A stretch of DNA of 64,000 nucleotides, taken from assembly GCA_030068075.1 (NCBI GenBank), contig CM057826.1:72451312-72515311 (forward strand), read 5' to 3'. Shown one piece after another: positions 58,331-64,000 of this stretch (position 1 is the first letter of the stretch; every line of letters starts with the position of its first letter). The translations under genes and the position numbers were made by a program. This DNA is from Paguma larvata. Its lineage: Eukaryota > Chordata > Mammalia > Carnivora > Viverridae. The notes beneath the pieces are model-generated. The model worked only from the letters and a program-made list of their open reading frames with translations, made no database searches and had not been told where the DNA came from.

Positions 58331-58889
58331 AAATCTTAGAATAGGCAGTAACCATGCTTACCTTTTAATCCAGAAGGAGACATTATCTTTATTGTACTTG
58401 ACAAAAAATGTGTTTTCTCTTAATTCCAGGAGGGACACTATCACTATTTTCTAAAACTATAAGCAAACTTGCCTTCTGCTCTCAAGAAGAACACTATCAT
58501 TATTATCCAAGGCTGTTTTTTCACTATACAAATATCCTTGAAAAGATAGACACAAGATCAGTCAGTGGTTCTGCTTGCTGAGTATACAGAAACATGAGCT
58601 ACATGGAGAATTGCTTCTCAGTACCTATGGTAGTAATTATATTACATATAAATAAAGATTTTCACATTGAAGGACAATCCATTATGTTACTTGGAAGAGA
58701 TACTCCTTAAGTATGAGGACATGAAAAGGTTGAAAGTTAGAGGATATAAAGAGTACTGTGTGAAGAAAAGGTGGTGTAACTATAGTGATTTTAAGTATAG
58801 CATTCTTCAAAGCAAGAGGTATTACTTGTTATGAAGAAATTATTTTTAATGACAGGAGGATCAGCCAGTGTGTAGATAAAACAATTATA
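58331..58889. other. Intron 7, unassigned
   Basis: Between the old antisense L1 and the sense L1M. Nothing recognised. Confidence 0.5.
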
Positions 58890-60070
58890 CATGGGTATGC
58901 CATCAACAATGTAGCGTTATAGTAAATAAAATAGATAGTTGGGTTAATTAGATATTGGAGATATTGGGTCAGTTAGATATCCTTATGAAAAAAAGTAAAT
59001 ATTGACCTCTACCTCACTATGTACACAACTACCAATTCTAGATGTATTATAGATCTAAATGTGAATGGTAAGACAATAAAGCTTTTTAGAATAAAACATA
59101 GGAAAATATCTCATGGCCTTGGAGAAACCAAGATTTTTTTATATAGGATAGAAATCATGTAACTGTAAAGGAAAAAAATAAGTGGTATTAAATTAAAATG
59201 AAGAACTTCTGTTCATCAAATGTCAGCATAAAGAGTGAAAATGAGAGCAGACAATCTTTTCAATAGAAATACTCTGCAAAGATTTTATGTCTAGAATATG
59301 TAAAAATTTCTGTCATTAGTAAGGCAGATAATACGATAAAAATGGACAAAAGACTTGAGAAGGTGTTCTTTAGAAGATGATATCTGTTGGCCAATATTCA
59401 TATGAAAGTGGGTTCACCTTCATTGGTTTTTGGGGAAATGCATATTAAAGCCACAATGCGATACTATTACTCATTCACCAGAATGGGTAAAATGAAAAAG
59501 GGAAATACATGTTGGCATGGACATACAGCAGTTGGCATTTCATCTACTACTGGTGAAAGTGTAAACTGGTTTAAGGATTTTATAAATCTGTTCGGCATTA
59601 TCATGAAAATCTGAGCATATACATATTCCCTCATTGAGGAATTCCACTCCCAGTTACATACCAAACATAAGTGCCTCTCTTAAGAATATACCTAGAAGAA
59701 ATGCAAATGTTTACAAAAGGACATGTCTATGAATTTCTAAAATACATTCCAATTCACACTGTCACAGTGGTGTATCTAGAATCCTATTTGGCAATGAGAA
59801 GGCATCATCGGTTGCCGTATATAAAACGATAGGCGAATTTTCCAAATATCATACCAAAAAAACAAAAGAAGCCTTAATGCATTCATACTTGATGATCCAT
59901 ATTTTAGAAAATCCTCTAAGTGCATGAAAGAGCCTCTAGTCTTCTGGCAGTGTTTGATTTTTGATCTGGGTGGTAGTTTCATAGGAACTTTCACTTTGAA
60001 AAGTCATCGATATGTATTGTGATTTGTGTACTTTTCTGTACACCAATGAAATATGTACATAAAAAGGTGA
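58890..60070 (+). mobile_element. Old L1M 3' end, sense strand
   Basis: Plus-strand text follows old L1 3' ends: 'GAAGAACTTCTGTTCATCAA' near 59202, 'GAAATGCATATTAAAGCCAC' near 59436, and near the end 'TTTGATCTGGGTGGTAGTTT' and 'GATTTGTGTACTTTTCTGTA'. The frame 59387-59614 and the minus-strand frames at 59467-60133 lie inside it and are not genes. Confidence 0.7.
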
Positions 60071-61599
60071 TTGGTAGTTCTGTGCACTGGTTGAATTTTT
60101 AAATGTTTTGTTTCCTATTGGGGTGACCTTCAAAGACTTAGCCCTTTAATTGTTGAACTCCCTATGCCCAGGATTTTCCTATTGCCTGGGGCAATAGGCC
60201 TGACAGCCAGTATTTTCCTGATGGAGTTCAGGTCTCAGTTTTCTCACAAATATGGTTGGTTTTCTCAAATCTACAGTGGTTGGGTTCAAGCTGAATAAAC
60301 CGAGAGTCTTTTGCTGGGTCAGTTTTATGTCATGGGGATAGGACTTGGAAATCAAACATTTCATATAGACTACCATCCACTCCCCTTGTTTTTACCTTTA
60401 CCTCACTCTTGCTTTTAGCAGTACCTACTGCCCTTAAGTTTTGTGATTCTGGGATAAAATGTGGTTTACTTCTTATTGACTTCCTTACCTGCATGAACAC
60501 TTCTCACTCTCTAAAGTCTCCTGATTCAGTTCCAATTCCCACATTGATGAATATTGCCCCCACTCTATCTGTACTTTTTTTGCTTTCTAATAAATGAATT
60601 TGTTTGTAAATGTCTACTTTTTATCAAACACTCATATGTTTACTTTGTTCTAATCAATTGTTGACTTATTTATTTCTTCCAGCAACCTTAATATGGTCGT
60701 ATAATTATTTATAGATTTTTATTAGTAGCACATCACACATTTAAATAAAACTTTTATTATTTTTTTGTTCTATGTATTTTTATTTTATTTTATTTTTTAT
60801 TTTTTTTTTGTTATAATAGTTTATTTTCAAATTGGTTCTATGTATTTTTAAACGATGATTCTCACATTTTTGCTTAAGCCATACCTTAATGAGAAAAGAT
60901 TTTTAGTTTCTAATTATATGATTTTGTTTCTCTTTAAATAACTGTTCACATAGATTCATACTTTCTGTATCTTTGATAGTATTATAAGCTAAGTTTTTAT
61001 GAGAAAGCTGAATCAAAATACTTTGTTTATGGATTTTTAATTTTCTTAAAATCCGAGCAATTTTAACATAATTTATTTTATATGATGTTATTAGGTATAT
61101 ACATGTTTAGGAGCTACATTTCGTGGTACATTTTTTTACCTCTTTATTTTCAGACTTTCCTTTAAAAAATATCCAATCTGTCTTTTTAAAATTAAGTTTT
61201 ATCCATTTACCATTAATCATGGATTCTGATATTTCAGGTAACTTTTATATCTTTTGGTTTATTACTTTTCTGTTTGGCTTCTTTTTCCCCCTACTCTCCT
61301 ATCCTCTCTCAATGGGCTCATTTTTTTAAATTTTATTTTATTCCCTTTTGGCTTGTTTAGAAGATTTTAACTAACCACTGACAGTTCACCACTTCAGTTT
61401 TCAGTAGTGAGTGTGTGTGTATGTGTCCAGTCTACATTATTAGTTTTATCATTTTATATATTAGCTATAATGATAATTCTTTTGCAAGTAACATGCTTTT
61501 TGGTAGCTTTTACAATTTTTGGCTTATTCTTAATGTTATGAATTTCCCTTACCTTCTGTATATGTAAGGATAGATTTAAGTATTTGTAATCCTTCTGTG
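60071..61599. other. Intron 7, unassigned apart from the short L1 stub
   Basis: AT-rich. The L1 stub at 60783-60834 is the only named item. Confidence 0.5.
60783..60834 (-). mobile_element. Ultra-short L1 stub with 16-bp target-site duplication
   Basis: The 16-bp sequence GTTCTATGTATTTTTA occurs at 60767-60782 and again at 60835-60850. Between the copies lie 52 bases: a T/A-rich run (the reversed poly-A tail) and then a stretch ending 'TTTATTTTCAAATTG', which matches the last bases of the L1 3' end seen at 22912 and 56803. This is best read as a severely 5'-truncated L1 insertion. Confidence 0.8.
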
Positions 61600-62115
61600 T
61601 AGTTAGAGTGTACTTTTATTCCTAGGAATAATATTTTTTTTAATGATGGAAGTTTCTCATTCTCAGTTTCAGTTTCTCATGTATTATTTCTGCCATTCAT
61701 TCCATTATATTTCTCACAATTGCTATTGTGAGAAAATAAAATATATTTTATTAGGTTTTACATAAAGCTTTTTTTTTTTTTTCTATTTCAGGATCTCATT
61801 CAGGATACATGATATTTAGTTGTCATATGTTTCCTTAGGATTCTATTGAGTTTGACAGCTTGTCAGTCTTCCATTGTTTTTTTTACGACCTTGATAGTTT
61901 TGAGGAGTGCTGGTCAGGTATTTTTAGAAAGTTCCTTAATTGGGAATTGTCTTATTTGTTACCTTGTGATGAGACAGGGGTTATGGGTTTTAGAAGGAAG
62001 ATCAGAGAAGTAAAGTGCCGTTTTCATCAAATCCTATCACCGGTATCATACTATCACCATAGTTTACTACTTTTGAATTTGATCTTGTTCAACTGGGTAA
62101 TCATATTTGATCATA
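61600..62115 (-). mobile_element. Old LINE-derived sequence, same family as at 16200
   Basis: Blocks such as 'TTTAGTTGTCATATGTTTCC' and 'GACCTTGATAGTTTTGAGGA' belong to the same old L1-derived antisense repeat as in intron 1, from a part further along. The 95-codon frame 61860-62147 lies in it and has no known-protein features. Confidence 0.5.
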
Positions 62116-63199
62116 TTTCTCCATTGGTTTCATTGCCTTTTAACTAGTTATCTTGGTTATTCTTCTTTTACTCTTTTTTTAAATTATTATATGGTAGATG
62201 AGTAACACAGTGCTTCCTTCCAATTTATTCACTTATCAAATGTCTCTTGTGTGGGATTTGAGTTTTTATTTTCACAATTATATTTTTAAATGTCCAGGTT
62301 TCTTATTTTTGTATTCATCTGCTCTTATTTCATTACTTTATTCTGTTATTTTCTTTCTTTTTCATTTTTATGGAAGTTACACTATCATTTATCTTTTTGA
62401 GCATTCTAAAATTACTTATTTCCAAGCCTCTAGAAGACCCTTCAATGATATAAATTTAATCTGAAGTTAATTGGACTTGTTTTTTGCTTTATATTTCTAT
62501 TGCTATATTCCTGTTTAAATCTACTACCACTTTATGTTTGGAGCAGAGATGATTATATCAATGTAAGCATTTACGGTGCTACCTTTATATGATTATTTTC
62601 TAACTATATTTCTTCTTCTTCTTCCTCCTTCTTTTCCTCCTCATGTTTGCCTCTATCTAATCCTTTATCTTTGATTGAAAAGTAAACAATTCTCATAATG
62701 GCTACTCTGAAATCCTGCTTTGCTGTGAGATTGTTAATATTGCACATCCATCCACAGAACCAGAGGATGGCTTAGTTTAATTCTTGGTAACAAATCTCAG
62801 ATTCTGAACTCTTATCATTATGAGCATGCCTTTTGCTATAAACTATAAATGCAGGGAGCTATCCAATAATAGCTCTAAATAAGACAGTTCTCCTCTTCTG
62901 TTTGCATGAATTAAGTTCTGGGTTTATCTTAGATGCCATTACTACATAGGAGCAAAACGTCTCCATCATTCCATTATGCCTATAGCTTCAACCCTACTCC
63001 CAAATTTGTTCTTCTCTTAAAGTTCAGGTTTGTCAATATGTTTATCATGCCTTTTAGTTTTTGTTGTCTTTTTATTTAAATCCATGTTTGCTATATGTTT
63101 AGAGCAGTGGGATTACATCTATGTATGAATTTTCTGTCTTATCTTTAGCTGATTATTTTTTAACTGTTTTCTCCCCCACCTCTTCCTCCTTTCTTTCAG
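62116..63199. other. Intron 7 end, unassigned
   Basis: T-rich sequence with a TTC/TCC run at about 62610-62645, leading to the exon 8 acceptor. Confidence 0.5.
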
Positions 63200-63395
63200 G
63201 GTTTGTTTTATTTCCAGGAGCTGCACTTGGCCATCTTCTGGGAGGTATTATTGTGTCCAAGTTACACATGTCTTGTAAAGCACTTATGAGATTTGTAATC
63301 GCTACATCTATTATATCACTTCTATTCTTTGGGTTTGTAATTTTTGTGCACTGTGATACAATACCATTTGCTGGGATCAGTGAAGATTATGACGG
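63200..63395 (+). CDS. SLCO6A1: SLCO6A1 exon 8: helices 8-9 and start of large extracellular loop
   Basis: Exon of 196 bases (phase 1 in, phase 2 out) with acceptor TTTCTTTCAG| at 63199 and donor GACGG|GTAAAT at 63396. It encodes 'GFVLFPGAALGHLLGGIIVS' (helix 8; the PGxxLGxxxGG motif is general in OATPs), 'KLHMSCKALMRF', then helix 9 'VIATSIISLLFFGFVIFVHC' and 'DTIPFAGISEDYDG'. The last piece is the start of the big cysteine-rich loop, where relatives read C-N-x-x-x-F-A-G-(V/I)-x-x-x-Y. The following exons, with the Kazal-like cysteines and helices 10-12, are outside the window. Confidence 0.92.
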
Positions 63396-64000
63396 GTAAA
63401 TATTATTTCATATATTAGAATTTTACATTTGAACTAACAACATATTTTTCAGTTAATAATTCTTTGTCTGGTAACCCTATATGTTTATATCATTCTTGGA
63501 ATTATTCAACATATAAAAGAAATATAAAGCATAGTTTAATCTTTCATATTAAGGACAGAAATATCATGATGATAGCTTATGACATGACTACTTACGCATT
63601 CGTAAGGTAATAAAGAAAGAAAGCATTGCCATGATTCAGAGTCTAGAAGTAATATTCTGGGTTAAAGTAACTAACAACTAAGAGACAATACTGTCTATAT
63701 AAAGCCTTATCTTATATTCCTGAATTGGTATGTCTGCCTTTTTATAGATATCAAATAATGGAACTGAAGTACATCTGAAAGTATGGATAAGTGATGTATT
63801 CTTTGAGCTAAACTTGCAAAAACTCAAATAACTTAGTAGAGATAGATATTAAACACAGGGAACAGAATTAAGATAGAAAACCTAAGGACTGAGCAAGTAA
63901 AATAAGTAAAGAAATAGGACTTTCACTTCGGAGTAGCTTGTGCCCGACTAATGCTCCCATTAAGAACAACCCCCCAAAAACTGAACAGAGTTTAAAAGGT
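63396..64000. other. Intron 8 start
   Basis: Begins at the exon 8 donor and continues past the window. No further exon seen. Confidence 0.7.

Larger units (their letters stand above)
14416..63395 (+). other. SLCO6A1: SLCO6A1-like gene, coding exons 1-8 (3' part off window)
   Basis: A split gene for a 12-helix organic anion transporting polypeptide (SLCO/OATP family) of the plasma membrane, which in this family carries amphipathic organic anions, steroid conjugates and hormones. Eight exons join in phases 1,1,1,2,1,0,1,2 and give 495 full codons plus two bases, all open. Landmarks match the SLCO6A1 member as I recall it: 'EGPCGLGC' before helix 1, 'ILGQIVQGIA', 'DNSVATHSAG', 'TLIPLSCFP', 'MKNPVLICLA', 'MSCKALMRF' and 'ISEDYDG'. 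Human OATP6A1 is about 719 residues, so roughly 70% of the protein is here. Introns 1-7 are about 7.2, 8.0, 1.9, 3.9, 0.8, 9.7 and 16.0 kb. In mammals SLCO6A1 is known mainly from testis. A carnivore paralogue of the SLCO6 group (rodents have 6b, 6c and 6d copies) cannot be excluded, so the symbol is a best match. Confidence 0.9.

Noticed and set aside
61860..62464. 95- and 88-codon plus-strand frames in intron 7
   Set aside because: The first lies in an old LINE-derived repeat and the second in T-rich intron; neither has SLCO homology or phase-compatible splice sites.

Overview
This window looks like nuclear DNA of a carnivore, most likely a cat-family (feliform) species. The basis is about 16 copies of a tRNA-derived SINE whose head reads like the felid CAN-SINE (a 'GGCGCCTGGGTGGCTCAG' start, a 'CAGGTCATGATCTC' box B region, a CT-rich body and an A-rich tail), together with carnivore-type L1 elements. 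The DNA is AT-rich and gene-poor.

The only protein-coding gene I can support is the 5' two-thirds of a solute carrier organic anion transporter gene on the + strand, best matching SLCO6A1 (OATP6A1, the testis-type OATP). Eight coding exons can be read: 14416-14785, 21971-22231, 30208-30393, 32279-32375, 36286-36407, 37234-37343, 47039-47183 and 63200-63395. The exon phases chain without a break and give 495 complete codons plus two bases. No exon has an internal stop. Seven donors are GT and one (intron 3) is GC. The rest of the gene, including the cysteine-rich extracellular domain and the last membrane helices, lies beyond the right edge. Exon 1 sits in the only GC- and CpG-rich patch of the window (about 14040-14960), which is the likely promoter region.

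Layout: 1-14040 is intergenic or upstream DNA with old MIRs, an MLT1-type LTR, another LTR-like repeat, SINEs and decayed L1. 14040-14960 holds the CpG-rich start and exon 1. Introns 1 to 7 fill the rest. Intron 1 has an ERVL integrase remnant and old LINE pieces. Intron 2 is mostly one near-full-length but inactivated antisense L1 (22871-29446). Introns 3 to 5 hold old L1 and LTR-like repeats. Intron 6 has MER5A, a nested L1M/LTR/SINE stack and four of the SINEs. Intron 7 (16 kb) is a stack of L1, SINE and retroviral pol debris, including a young L1 tail inserted in an old L1 and a 52-bp L1 stub with a 16-bp target-site duplication.

I found no bacterial-type systems, CRISPR arrays, canonical tRNA or rRNA genes, or novel gene clusters. 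The most interesting items are the GC-AG intron, the weak OATP signature, the repeat-expanded N-terminus, the tandem promoter units of the L1, and several structural records of retrotransposition. Repeat family names come from recalled consensus features, not a database search.
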